Shown here in pieces: positions 16,592 through 26,075 of a stretch of 30,189 nucleotides of DNA. The DNA is taken from positions 5,001 to 35,189 of the forward strand of contig RPFO01002040.1 of the NCBI GenBank assembly GCA_009746045.1, read 5' to 3'. Positions within the stretch are counted from its first letter, which is position 1; the number at the start of each line of letters is the position of its first letter. The notes under the pieces were generated by a model. The model ran no database searches and was not told where the DNA came from. It was given only the letters and a program-made list of their open reading frames with translations. Source of the DNA: Mesostigma viride (taxonomy: Eukaryota > Streptophyta > Mesostigmatophyceae > Mesostigmatales > Mesostigmataceae). Position numbers and translations under genes: made by a program.

Positions 16592-16603
16592 ATAGCTCCG
16601 TGC

Positions 16604-16654
16604 AGGAAGTAGCGTAGAATGTATTATAGGCTCATATGCCCCCTCTCAGGGCTA
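16604..16654 (+). repeat. fragment of an older retroposon 3' end
   Basis: AGGAAGTAGCGTAGAATGTA, then ATGCCCCCTCTCAGGGCTAT, resembles the 3' terminal region of the ORF1-only family (compare 16491-16545). It is the pre-insertion locus of the copy at 14869-16591, because the target duplication abuts it. Confidence 0.6.
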
Positions 16655-16658
16655 TTAA

Positions 16659-18375
16659 CTCTTAAACCGTTCTCGCGCCGTTTTCGTGGTACCAGTTGAA
16701 GTCCTACCACTCTAACGGACTGAGTTTGTGCGCTAACCAGGCGCCGCGCCAATAATAATTTAACGGTCAAACCTGGGGGGATCGAAAGATCTAGACGTCA
16801 GCTTTCCGTAGAGCACTTCAGACCGTACTTTGGACACCTGGCCAGGGAGATATGCTTGAGCAAAGTTAGGGGGGTACCATGGTCCAACGGGACCGACGTG
16901 CAGGAAAAATATTGACGCGCACGGCTATGGCGGTGCAAAGAACTGACTGGTACGAGAGAATGGCTTGACGTATTGGACTCAAATTTTGTAGGCATGATTC
17001 TTAGATCCTAAAAATTGAATATCCCTAGCCATGGAAGGTTCGGAGGTACGTAGATGGGTCTCGGGGTGCTGGTCGGCGCAGCAAATGACGTTAGCGGCCA
17101 GGCAGTGATGGTGCGAGTGCTGCATGTTGCTAGGCCGAATTTTCCCAGACATCTGCGCATCGATCAATTTAGTACGTTGTTCCCAAAAAGATTTATTAGC
17201 ATTGGCAGCCAGTAAAGGCTCGAGGCTACGTCCATTACTCTGGCGTGCTGGCTCGCGCAAGAAAGGTAATCTGCTGTACCGACCTGGTACGTTCTAGCCT
17301 CCAAGCGTGTTCTATTAGCCGTATATAGTTGTATTATCGTTTAAAGCTAATATCAGAGTTATTACCGAGGGGTTGTGATTGTCTTTTTGTTGTTTTGCTG
17401 CCTCTACGCATCGGCTTGTCATGGTTGGGGAATACCATCAGGTCAAGCAGATTTTGGACCATGTTTGGTCACCGTTAGCTGATGCTGCAACGGAAATAGC
17501 GAGGTAACGATTGTTATCGGTCACTAATATGGTAACGTTGATTACCCAATGCTTTTCCTTGGTCAAGCACCCCGAGACAAGTTCTTTTCTGACCAGTGTT
17601 AGGCGTGGCTTCTTGTTTTGCTGGCCAACGCCCACCTTCTTGTTTTGCATCCATTGCATGTGAAAATCGTGGAGATACCCATAACCTGTTTGCATGGGAG
17701 CATTATACCAACTTATTCCTATTGTTTTATTCATTGTTTCCAAGAACATAGAGGTGTTTTGTCGTTCATTGGGTGTGTTAGTGATGTAGCTCCTTGCCAC
17801 CCTTTGTACGCGCGCTTTAGGCCTTGATATGAGCCTTACACCTATTGTATAGCATGAGCTTGTGTCTTATATGCTGGACATGGTGTTGGCATTGCTTTTG
17901 TGGCCATCTAGTTGTTGTTTTGTGCCACTTTGGGATAGGAAACCTATACGGCAGTTCTAGCAACCGTCCCAAAATAGCTTGCACCGTTATAACGGTCTGA
18001 GCTATTTTGGGCTGTTTGCTAGCTAGCATGTGCAGTTCTGTGACATTTCATGCTGTGAATGCATTGATGGCATGCCTGTGATTCTAATAAACTGCCTTTA
18101 AAAGGCCAGGGCCACCTGATTTGTGTAAATGGTCTATAATGCATTATATATGTCTCCAACCCCATGTGCACCGTACCCCCCTGGGGGGGTGCTATTTATA
18201 GCATGCATGGGGCATAGATATGTGACCAACCAAATTTCCCAAACATTATTTGATATAAAAGCATGCTTGGTTCCAAGGGTGGGCCAGAAAATGTTATTTG
18301 GCTAGTTACTCTCAGGCGCACAAAGATACCCAAACTCAGTCCGTTTCGGTGGTTCCAGTCCAGACGGTTGAAGAG
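16659..18375. mobile_element. second TTAA-flanked inverted-repeat element (candidate)
   Basis: TTAA lies at 16655-16658 and 18376-18379. The ends CTCTTAAACCGT and CTCTTCAACCGT (reverse complement of the right end) match 11 of 12. Further in, AACGGACTGAGTTTG is perfectly inverted (16714-16728 and 18331-18345) and GTGCGC recurs, so the imperfect inverted repeats span ~70 bp. Length 1717 bp. No transposase is recognised; the longest - strand frame (120 residues, 17438-17800) has no family I know. The right TTAA is part of a (TTAA)n tail, so the duplication is weaker evidence than for the element at 12961. Confidence 0.5.
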
Positions 18376-18379
18376 TTAA

Positions 18380-18480
18380 TTAATTAATTATCAACATCAC
18401 TCCGTTGGGAGTAGATGTAGCACATAGCCCTGAGAAGGGGCATATGGCTTTTAATACATTCTAGGCTACTTCATGCAAGG
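18380..18480 (-). repeat. inverted 3' tail of the retroposon family
   Basis: TTAATTAATTA, then CTCCGTTGGGAGTAGATGTA, CACATAGCCC and GGGGCATATGGC, is the reverse complement of the family 3' terminus. It faces the + oriented older copy that begins near 18481. Confidence 0.6.
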
Positions 18481-18753
18481 CCCCTCCTGCCACTCCAGGC
18501 TAGGGAATATACCAGTAGTGTAGATTAGATAGGCTTAGCCTTGCAAGTGGCCCACTCGCATGTGCGCCCATAATGGCCCCCATGGATGATGCTTTCAGTA
18601 TCTAGCCGCGCCCAGCCTACAATGGGACCTCCCATGGATGATGCATTAAGAATTTAGCCATGCGATGCCTATGCAGGGAGTTACTCTCTGCTGAGATGCC
18701 ATGTGTACACCAGCTATAGCCTAGCCACATACCCTCCACCCCATATGTCATGC
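18481..18753 (+). repeat. older retroposon 3' UTR, left half
   Basis: ACTCCAGGCTAGGGAATATA, then CAGTAGTGTAGATTAGATAG, corresponds to the end of ORF1 plus the start of the 3' UTR (compare 16130-16180), diverged. It continues after the inserted copy, at 22476-22720. Its last 12 bases, CATATGTCATGC, are the duplicated target. Confidence 0.6.
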
Positions 18754-18952
18754 GAGCCACGAGCCACGAGCCACGAGCCACGAGGTAGCCATGGCTGTCG
18801 GAGCTCATAACTTTCACGTTTGAGCACCGAATTCAGCTGTGAATATCACAATCGCTTCGTCTTTCTTAGACGCACATGCTGATATAATTTTCCGAAGCTA
18901 TAACGCACTATACGATGAGCAAACGCCTCTCGACGCAACGCAGCCTGGCGGC

Positions 18953-20485
18953 CCGTGTTGGTCTGTACGGCAGTACGGGGTACTCGGTAAAACCCTTGCG
19001 TACTGTAAAAATACAGGTATTTTTGCGAGGGGTAAAAAATACGCGAAAAAACACGCAGTACGGCATACGGGGTATTTTTGAAATTGTGCTAAAAAAGTAC
19101 GGGGTATTATTGAGGCCAAGGCTTAAAGTACGGGGTATTCTAAGGATGTGTGGCCCTGCATCCAACAAATGTTACTATGTACTATGCTCTCTGCTATTCA
19201 TTAATGAGCATAATGGCAGTGACTTGCCACCTGCCACACTTAGATCGACATTGCAATACATCCTTCAAGTACATTTGTATATTGTGGACACGCAAACTAT
19301 TGACCATCTAACACCGGTCTCTTTTATTACAATGCATTATTGACAACATAATACATGATTGAATGGTATAATGCACCCAGAGCTCTGGCAGCCTCGATGC
19401 AGAGGATGTCATAGCACTATAGATGGCAGCTTCGCTGCACAATGACAACAAGTGCATGCCACGAATCCCTAAGAAATAAAATCAAGGCAATGAACCCAGA
19501 ATTGACCTTCACTGCTGCGGCAGGTCCATACTTTGCCACTGCCGCGATCATGTTCTTGTACGAGGCGCTGGCGGCGACGTGAAACGGAATGCCATTCTCG
19601 TAAAAGAAAGAGGCCTGGGCAAGGCGGACTTCCTGGAGCTGCGCGTTGGAAAAGCACTGTGGAATCGTCTTCTGCACTGCCTTGCCAGAGCCACAAGGGC
19701 CAGCACCCGGGGCAGCGGCAGGCAGAAGGGCCTTGGCAACGCGGGCACCGAGCACTGCCTTTTGCTCCTTCTTTTCCAACCGGGCTGCCTCAGCCGCCTG
19801 AAGCCTCCCGATCAGGCCTTCTACATTCCTAGACTGCTGGCAAAATGTGGCTCCCTTGTTGGGGATGTGGCCGAGATGGCCGACAGCGCGATCCTTGCTA
19901 AAGTTGCCAGGCCTGCCGAACTTGTAATCGCACAGCTTGCACGCCTGGCCACCTCTGGCCGACTACCACGTCTTCCCCACTCACGGTCTTTTCCACCTCG
20001 TCAATCAGGTGGAGGTATTGATACTCCTCTCCCCTTTTGACGACTGGAACTCTAGGCATGGTCGCCTCTTTTAGGATTGCCTAGCGCACAATACATGAAC
20101 CGGCGCACCCGGCACCCTCTATTTGCTTTAATTGCGTCTTCACTCTTCTGCGTCTTTCTGGAAGTGCACCCGTCCCTAAACCTTATGATTCTGCCATGCA
20201 TGCTCTGTCCCCTCGCAGCTTTTCTCCCGCGAATAAAAAATCCTGTCAAAAAATGTAGAAAGGCACACCGTCACGCGTGTACTAGCAAGTAGCTATGCAC
20301 TCGCTGCAATTTCAGCAATTTTAGTACCACTGACAGGTCTGGGCCTCTCCCCACCGCGTGACACGTCCACGACCTCCAAAATCGGCTAAGTCCAAAGTAA
20401 ATCGTACGGCGTACGCGGTCGAAAGCGTCAGTACCGTGGAATACGGCGTATTTTCATACCCGAGGTGCCGTACGAACCAACACGG
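18953..20485. mobile_element. hAT-family DNA transposon with 8-bp target duplication
   Basis: The 1533-bp element is flanked by CTGGCGGC at 18945-18952 and 20486-20493. Inverted ends are CCGTGTTGGTCTGTACGGCA (left) and CCGTGTTGGTTCGTACGGCA (right, reverse complement), 18 of 20. An 8-bp duplication is the hAT hallmark. The interior holds a - strand fragment of a BED/DUF659-type transposase. The left end carries repeated TACGGGGTATT motifs (about 18974, 19066, 19098 and 19129), like the subterminal binding sites of other hAT elements. It sits inside the ORF1 frame of the retroposon at 18754. Confidence 0.85.
19490..20059 (-). pseudogene. hAT transposase N-terminal fragment (BED finger + DUF659-like)
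   Basis: ATG at 20059 begins MPRVPVVKRGEEYQYLHLID. After one frameshift at about 19955 the frame continues GGQACKLCDYKFGRPGNFSK ... GHLGHIPNKGATFC, a C-x2-C ... H ... C pattern typical of plant-type hAT BED fingers. Next come a charged helix and the diagnostic ASFFYENGIPFHVAASASYK, then NMIAAVAKYGP, which matches the start of DUF659 in hAT transposases. The frame then leaves homology (after GPAAAVKV) and stops near 19417, so the RNase-H-like catalytic core and C-terminal dimerisation region are deleted. Not functional as read. Confidence 0.7.
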
Positions 20486-22197
20486 CTGGCGGCTGCGCTC
20501 AGCAATGAAAATACGCCTGCAGCCCCGGCTGCAGCTTCGCCAACCGGCCAGACAGAAGGCAGCGGCGCCACTAGCCAAGCTCTAGTGGTCGCCCAGCCCC
20601 CTCTCGAGCTCGCCTCGCCAGCAGCGTCGCCTGAACCCAAGCGCAGTCGCCCTGCCGAGCCGATTTTTGACGAGCAAAATTTTGACGCCAGCCAACCCGG
20701 CTTTTTCGACAAGCTCAACCCCGACAAGATCCTGAGCTACGTGTTCTGGGGATCCACCGCCTCGCTTATTGAAGTGTGCAAGCAGCTCTTCCATCAGGGT
20801 CGTCTCGTCAATGGTCAGCAGCAGCGTCGCCCATACGAGTACATCTTCACCGCCCCCCGCCCCCGGCTGCAGATATACGCCCTCTTCTCCCTCCTTGGAC
20901 GCTCCATCTATGAGCTCTGGCCCCCCAAGCCCCTCACCACCACCTTGACTGAATCCTCCATCCGCGCCCTCCTTAAGGAAGCTTTCGAGCAGCACGTGAC
21001 CCCCCTTGCCACAGATGTGGCGGCAATGGGCGGCACGCTGGCTGCTGAGCTCCCCACCATCTCCACCGCCACCTCCACCCTCCTCGCCTCCTCCACCGCC
21101 ACCACCCCCTCCTCCGATCGACGCCATCACCGCCCAGCTCCGCGACATCGACCAGCGTCGATGTCAGGACAATGCCATCGCTATCGAGGTCTTGCAGAAC
21201 ACCGCAGGCCTCACCGCCCAGGTGGTGAAGGACATTGCCGCCAAGCCAGCCCCTGCTGGCCTGGCCGGCGATGCTCCTCCCATCACGACCTGGGCGGACA
21301 TGCTTAAGCAGCACACCACCTCCACCACCTCCGCCGTCGCAGCCCAGCTCCAGCGGCAGACGCTTGACCTCCGCGAGGAGGCCGAGCTCGCCAAGCGCAG
21401 CCTCAACGTCATTGTCAAGAATCTCAAGATGGAGGAAGGTGAGAATTCCGAGAAGCTTGCGCGTGCTTTTGAGAGAGAAATCCTTGATCGCATGGGCCTT
21501 ACTGGTGAGATCGAGCTGGCCGCCCACCGCCTTCCCCGCGCGCGGGGTAAGGCAGGGCCGCCCCCGCTCCTTCTCACCTTTAAGACCCCGGCGGACAAGA
21601 TTTCTTTTCTCAGACGCCGCAAGCGGCTCGAGAAGACTCTCTTCACCCTTGATGACGACTTGACCCTGGCGCAGCAACAACGGCGACGGGAGCTATGGCC
21701 GACCTACCTCCAGCTCCGGCAGACCAAGGCGGGCCCGCCGGTGTACTGGAAGGGGGCGGCCATCTACGTCGGCCACAAGCCCTGGCAGGCGACCCCCGCG
21801 ACCCCAGCGACTCCAGACGCCCCAGCTTAGGGGAATACAGCAGTAGTAGTGTAGAATAGATAGACCGTGGCCATGTACATGTACGCCTCCTAGAGGCCCT
21901 ATCCCAGCTAAGCCACGCGCTTTATTTAATCATGTACATGTGTGCCTACGATGAGCCACACTCCAGATGATGCCTAGCTTTATTTAGTTATGCTGTGCCC
22001 ATGCAGAGAGTTGCTCTCTGCTGAGATGCCACGCTCTAGTTTTTGTATAGCCATGATGATCTTCCCCCTCACAGGCATGCTCCCCCCTTACCCGGGCATA
22101 GCGTGATAGACCATGAGGGTGCAGGTGCCCTGGTGCACCTAGAGCAGGGGTCCTTTACATCCCCACCCTTGCAGGAAGTAGCTTAGGATGTATGATA

Positions 22198-22369
22198 TCA
22201 AAGAGACAACCAGCGCAGGCCAGAAATCGGGAGAATCCGGACCATGGTAGCTCGAGCCTGCCGTTATCTTTTCCGCGTTTTCGAGTCGTTCAGGATGATG
22301 AAGATGAATGGTGATGGAAATGTGTATCCTTGTGCATTGAAATTATGGCTGGCTTACGTGTGGAGCGAC
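22198..22369 (-). mobile_element. 172-bp SINE-like retroposon with 14-bp target duplication
   Basis: TAGGATGTATGATA lies at 22184-22197 and 22370-22383, perfect over 14 bases, inside the 3' UTR of the retroposon at 18754. The insert begins TCAAAGAGACAACCAGCGCA on the + strand. Orientation is - because truncated relatives keep this end. There is no poly(A) or simple tail, no convincing A or B box, and no ORF. Relatives lie at 2731, 3195, 9154 and 12562. Confidence 0.75.
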
Positions 22370-22475
22370 TAGGATGTATGATAGGCCATATGCCCCCTCT
22401 CTTAAGGGCTATGTGCTACATATACTCCCAACGGAGTTATGTTACAATTCAATTCAATTCATTCATATGTCATGC

Positions 22476-22720
22476 AGGCCTTCTAGGCCCTCTCCTCAAG
22501 CCCCCCCTGGGTGCCTGTGCTTGATAAGGAGGCATGAACCATCATGGCGGTGCAGGTGCACCTTGTGCACCCAGAGCAGGTGACAGTTGTACATCCTCCA
22601 CCTGCAGGTTGTAGCCGGCCCTGATTGTATTACAAACCCATAGATGCCCCTTTCTCAGGGCTATGTGTTACATATGCTCCCAACGGAGCTATGATTTTAA
22701 TTAATTAATTAATAATTAAT
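22476..22720 (+). repeat. older retroposon 3' UTR, right half, (TTAA)n tail
   Basis: This continues the older copy interrupted at 18753. It matches, inverted, 24120-24370: AGGCCTTCTAGGCCCTCTCC, TGCACCTTGTGCACCCAGAG and GCCCCTTTCTCAGGGCTATG. It ends CTCCCAACGGAGCTATG plus (TTAA)n, where it meets the tail of the inverted copy 22721-23685. Confidence 0.65.
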
Positions 22721-23685
22721 TCATGCAAGGGTGGGAATGTAAGCTACCCCTGCTCTAGGTGCACCAGGGCACCCGCACCCTCATGGTCTATCACGCTATG
22801 CCCGGACCGTAAGGGGGGAGCATGCCCTGTGAGGGGGAAGATCATCATGGCTATACAAAAACTAGAGCGTGGCATCTCAGCAGAGAGCAGCTCTCTGCAT
22901 GGGCACAGCATTACTAAATAAAACTAGGCATCGTCTGGAGTGTGGCTCATCATAGGCACACATGTACATGATTAAATAAAGTGCGTGGCTTAGCTGGGAT
23001 AGGGCCTCTAGGAGGCGTACGTGTACATGGCCACGGTCTATCTATTCTACACTACTACTGCTGTATTCCCCTAAGCTGGGGCGTCTGGAGTCGCTGGGGT
23101 CGCGGGGGTCGCCTGCCAGGGCTTGTGGCCGACGTAGATGGCCGCCCCCTTCCAGTACACCGGCGGGCCCGCCTTGGTCTGCCGGAGCTGGAGGTAGGTC
23201 GGCCATAGCTCCCGTCGCCGTTGTTGCTGCGCCAGGGTCAAGTCGTCATCAAGGGTGAAGAGATTCTTCTCGAGCCGCTTGCGGCGTCTGAGAAAAGAAA
23301 TCTTGTCCGCCGGGGTCTTAAAGGTGAGAAGGAGCGGGGGCGGTCCTGCCTTACCCCGCGCGCGGGGAAGGCGGTGGGCGACCAGCTCGATCTCACCAGT
23401 AAGGCCCATGTGATCAAGGATTTCTCTCTCAAAAGCACGCGCAAGCTTCTCGGAATTCTCACCTTCCTCCATCTTGAGATTCTTGACAATGACGTTGAGG
23501 CTGCGCTTGGCGAGCTCGGCCTCCTCGCGGAGGTCAAGCGTCTGCCGTTGAAGCTGGGCTGCGACGGCGGAGGTGGTGGAGGTGGTGTGTTGCTTAAGCA
23601 TGTCCACCCAGGTGGTGATGGGAGGAGCATCACCGGCCAGGCCAGCCGGGGCTGGCTTGGCGGCAATGTCCTTCACCACCTGGGC
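22721..23685 (-). mobile_element. inverted, truncated ORF1 retroposon
   Basis: On the - strand this carries the second half of ORF1 and the family 3' UTR, ending near CCCTTGCATGAATTAATTA and running into the (TTAA)n shared with the + strand copy to its left. The 5' truncation point is about 23685, where the sequence changes abruptly to GGGCTATGTGCTACATATAC, itself a piece of the family 3' end. Confidence 0.75.
23071..23685 (-). pseudogene. L1 ORF1p-like C-terminal half
   Basis: About 204 residues are open on the - strand from the truncation (VVKDIAAKPAPAGLAGDAPP) through the helix LDLREEAELAKRS, the RRM-like block and the basic C-terminal domain to the stop at 23071-23073. It keeps the C that the copy at 14869 lost. 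Differences from the other copies are few (for example WVDML for WADML and DHMG for DRMG), so it is young. It lacks the N-terminal half. Confidence 0.75.
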
Positions 23686-24371
23686 TATGTGCTACATATA
23701 CTCCCAACGGAGTTATGTTCCTAATTAATAGCTCCGTGGGGAGCATTAAATTATAACATGCCTCCGTTGGGAGATCATGTAGCACATATTCCTTGATGGA
23801 TGGTGGAGTGGAGAAAGCTGCGTAATCTAACTTAACCTAACGCTAATCTACCTAGGCTGAAAAAATCCTAACTACCTGGGGAGCATATGTATCACCCGCG
23901 TGTGCAATCCCGCGGGAGGCACGCCAGATAGCTCCCCCTAGGGCAGCGTGCGGCTGCCTAGATAGATGTTGTAGTTAGAATGCTGTTAGATAGATGTAGT
24001 ATGTTCTGATGATGTAGTATGTAGCCAATGTAGATAGATTAGACCGGTAGGAATGTTTGCACCCACCCATCCATCCATCGGGGTTAATGCTCCGTGACTC
24101 CCCAACGGGAGCACGAGTCTAATTAATTAATTAATTAATATGTATCACATAGCCTAATCAGAATATGTAACACATAGCCTTGAGAAAGGGGCATCTATCG
24201 GTTTGTAATACAATCAGGGCGACAACCTGCAGGTATAGGATGTACAACTATCACCTTCTCTGGGTGCACAAGGTGCACCTGCATCGCCATGATCGATGGT
24301 TCATGCCTCCTAATCGAGCTCACACAGGGCGGCTTGGGGAGAGGGCCTAGAAGGCCTGCGCGACATATGGG
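23686..24371. repeat. mosaic of retroposon 3' termini, no gene
   Basis: 23686-23720 is a + strand terminus (ACTCCCAACGGAGTTATG). About 23728-23800 holds inverted pieces of the same (CTCCGTTGGGAG). 24120-24370 is an inverted older 3' UTR with a (TTAA)n tail, the mirror of 22476-22720. Between them (about 23800-24100) is diverged sequence rich in GTAGATAGAT and TGATGTAGTATGT; I see no gene in it. Confidence 0.55.
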
Positions 24372-25058
24372 GTGGAAAATATATATGGCCGCCACCAGCT
24401 CTTTGCCCCGCAACCTCTCATCACGGCGGGTGCGTCCTGCGGCAGCTGCGGGCTTGCTCTGGATACTACTGGGACGCACTACATCGCGTGCATGGGTGGC
24501 CAGCAGAACCAGAACTGGTTCCTCTATCTCCATACCGCTCTCCTCCGGGTGGTGTGTGCCATGGTTCGGTCGGTCTTTCCCCACTCCACCATTAAGTGCG
24601 AGGACGCGGATGGGGCCGCCCTCTACTCACCCAACCACCGCCCCGACATTACCGTGCTTGACTACGACGGGCAGGGTTGCCACCTGCTCATCGATGTCTC
24701 CGTGGCTCGGCCGCTTTCCGGTCGCCACATCCTCCGGGCGGCTGTGGATGCCGGCGCTGCTGCCGCTGTGGCTGAGCGCGACAAGTTTGCCTCCTACGGC
24801 AATGTGGGGCCCCACCGGGTCATCCCCTTTGTCCTTGAGGAGTTCGGGGCCATGGGCCCCAAGACAGCGGAGTTTTTCCACGAGTGCTGCCAGCGCCGTG
24901 AAGACCGCCTCGACCTCGAGGGTCAGACCGCCCCGTGGTCGGCCCGCACGTGGTCCTCGTATTGGCGGCAGCGTCTGTCACTCGCCCTCACTCGCACCGT
25001 GGCTGATGTGTTATTCCGCCGCACCCGGGCCGACTTTGTCGCGACCCACGCGGTCTAG
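24372..25058 (+). pseudogene. LINE ORF2 C-terminal fragment: zinc motif + restriction-like endonuclease
   Basis: This is an intact 228-residue frame that lacks the reverse transcriptase expected before it. A CCHC-type motif, CGSCGLALDTTGTHYIAC (residues 23-40), is followed by a PD-(D/E)XK-like nuclease: Glu77, RPD at 90-92, Asp108 in LLIDVSV and Lys138 in AERDKFASYG, then VIPFVLEEFGAMG. This C-x2-C...H...C plus nuclease arrangement is known at the C-terminus of restriction-like-endonuclease LINEs. It begins at 24372, immediately beside an inverted retroposon 3' end, and is presumably a truncated or broken copy of an autonomous LINE. Whether that LINE drives the ORF1-only family is unknown. 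Confidence 0.65.
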
Positions 25059-25294
25059 ATTCCTTCCAGGCCTGCATGGTGGGCCGGCAGCGCTGTTGCT
25101 GCGTGTAGTTTTGTGATGTATAGTTAGTTGTACCTTGTGCCGCTGGCGTGATCCTTGGATGTCTGTGTCAGATTACTATTAATTTCTTCAGGGTTATTCT
25201 CCCAGTCATCGGTTTTTTCCTTATGTTGCATGCCTATCTCACCTCCGTAATCTATCATTCTCAATGAATATATATGGCTAGGCTATAGCTGGTC
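25059..25294 (+). other. probable 3' UTR of the LINE fragment
   Basis: No coding signal is seen. It follows the stop at 25058 and ends where a diverged ORF1 fragment starts. No clear tail or target duplication is seen. Confidence 0.3.
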
Positions 25295-25433
25295 CGCACC
25301 CGTGCTCCTCACCTTTAAGTACATGGCGGACAAGGTGGCGTTCCGTAAATGCCGCAAGAAGCTCTCGAGGACTCGCTTCACGCTGGACGACGACTTGACC
25401 CTGGCCCAGCAACAGCGGCGACGCGAGCTATGA
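25295..25433 (+). pseudogene. diverged ORF1 C-terminal fragment
   Basis: The frame reads APVLLTFKYMADKVAFRKCR, then FTLDDDLTLAQQQRRREL, matching the ORF1 C-terminal domain (LLLTFKTPADKISFLRRRKR, then the same FTLDDD block) with more divergence than the three main copies. Homology stops at GAGCTATG, where the others read GAGCTATGGCC. The next element may start at this break. Confidence 0.65.
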
Positions 25434-26013
25434 GTTAACGTAAAGGATTTACGTTAGGTGGATAGAGATTGTTACGCTCTTTCCAACGGCACCTTAAACG
25501 CCTCATTTGGATACGGGACGTAAAAGTTATGACGTTTCCTAGGCTGTGCCGACAGTACCCGGCGCGCCACTGTGGGCGCGTACGGACACAGGATGTACAA
25601 GTGTCACTTTGATAGTCCGCAGGACGTTGACAGGACTTGTACAGGACTTGATAGTCAATTGATAGGTAGGCGTGCTGTAGCGCGCCAGGACCTATGAGAC
25701 AATTGATGCTGAGTAATGTACGGATAGGTCCACAGGACTAGCCGTATGGACAATTGATAGATCTGCGCGCCAAAGGCGTGCCAGAGTCCGTGTAATCAAT
25801 TGATTGACAGTTCAGCTGTGACAGTACAGCTGAATACTTGGACGCGTCCCTAGCAAGCTATATGTGTGACTTGGTCGCACCGGGACGCTAGCTCTTGCGT
25901 GCACGCTCTCTTGGCACAACGACCCTGTCGTCTGTGCTACGTGCAGTCTCGGACTTGACGTGACTTACGTCTGTGTTTGCTTATTATAATAAAGGCAACT
26001 TTCCTGCAAGAGC
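25431..26013 (+). promoter_or_regulatory. possible LTR or leader of a retroelement
   Basis: The region starts TGAGTTAACG exactly where ORF1 homology breaks, as an LTR beginning TG would. It contains an inverted AACGTAAA...TTTACGTT at the start and four copies of CAATTGAT (about 25656, 25702, 25751 and 25800). A TATA-like TTATTATAATAAAGG lies near 25981-25995, about 80 bases before the next ORF. The other LTR is not in the window, so the ends are unproven. Confidence 0.35.
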
Positions 26014-26075
26014 CATGGATTCCCTCGGTGGTAAACTCTCACTCAACTCGTATTACAATCTTCGTACCAAGAAAA

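Larger units (their letters stand above)
18915..21830 (+). pseudogene. L1 ORF1p-like protein split by a hAT element
   Basis: The N-terminus lies at 18915-18952 (MSKRLSTQRSLA). The frame resumes after the hAT element and one duplicated target copy at 20494 (ALSNENTPAAPAAASPTGQ). It then follows the same order as the copy at 14869: FDASQPGFFDKLNPDKILSY, linker, LDLREEAELAKRS, RRM-like block, basic C-terminal domain, TAG at 21828-21830. A 4-base insertion at about 21113-21120 (TCCGATCGACGCC against TCCGACGCC) shifts the frame. The C-terminal half is otherwise almost identical to the copy at 14869. Function, by family knowledge, is RNA binding in retrotransposition; this copy is dead. Confidence 0.8.
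18754..22463 (+). mobile_element. apparently full-length ORF1-only retroposon, interrupted twice
   Basis: A perfect 12-bp target duplication, CATATGTCATGC, lies at 18742-18753 and 22464-22475. The 5' end is a four-unit GAGCCAC tandem (18754-18781), followed by a ~160-base leader, ORF1 from an ATG at 18915, a 3' UTR and an AATTC-type tail. Subtracting the hAT insertion (1533 bp + 8) and the SINE-like insertion (172 bp + 14) leaves about 2.0 kb, with ORF1 as the only coding region. As this copy appears complete at both ends, lack of reverse transcriptase is a family property and not truncation. Confidence 0.8.

Noticed and set aside
24289-25116. 275-residue + strand ORF overlapping the endonuclease fragment
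   Set aside because: Alternate frame of the GC-rich region; it has no domain, while the 24372 frame has ordered zinc and nuclease motifs.
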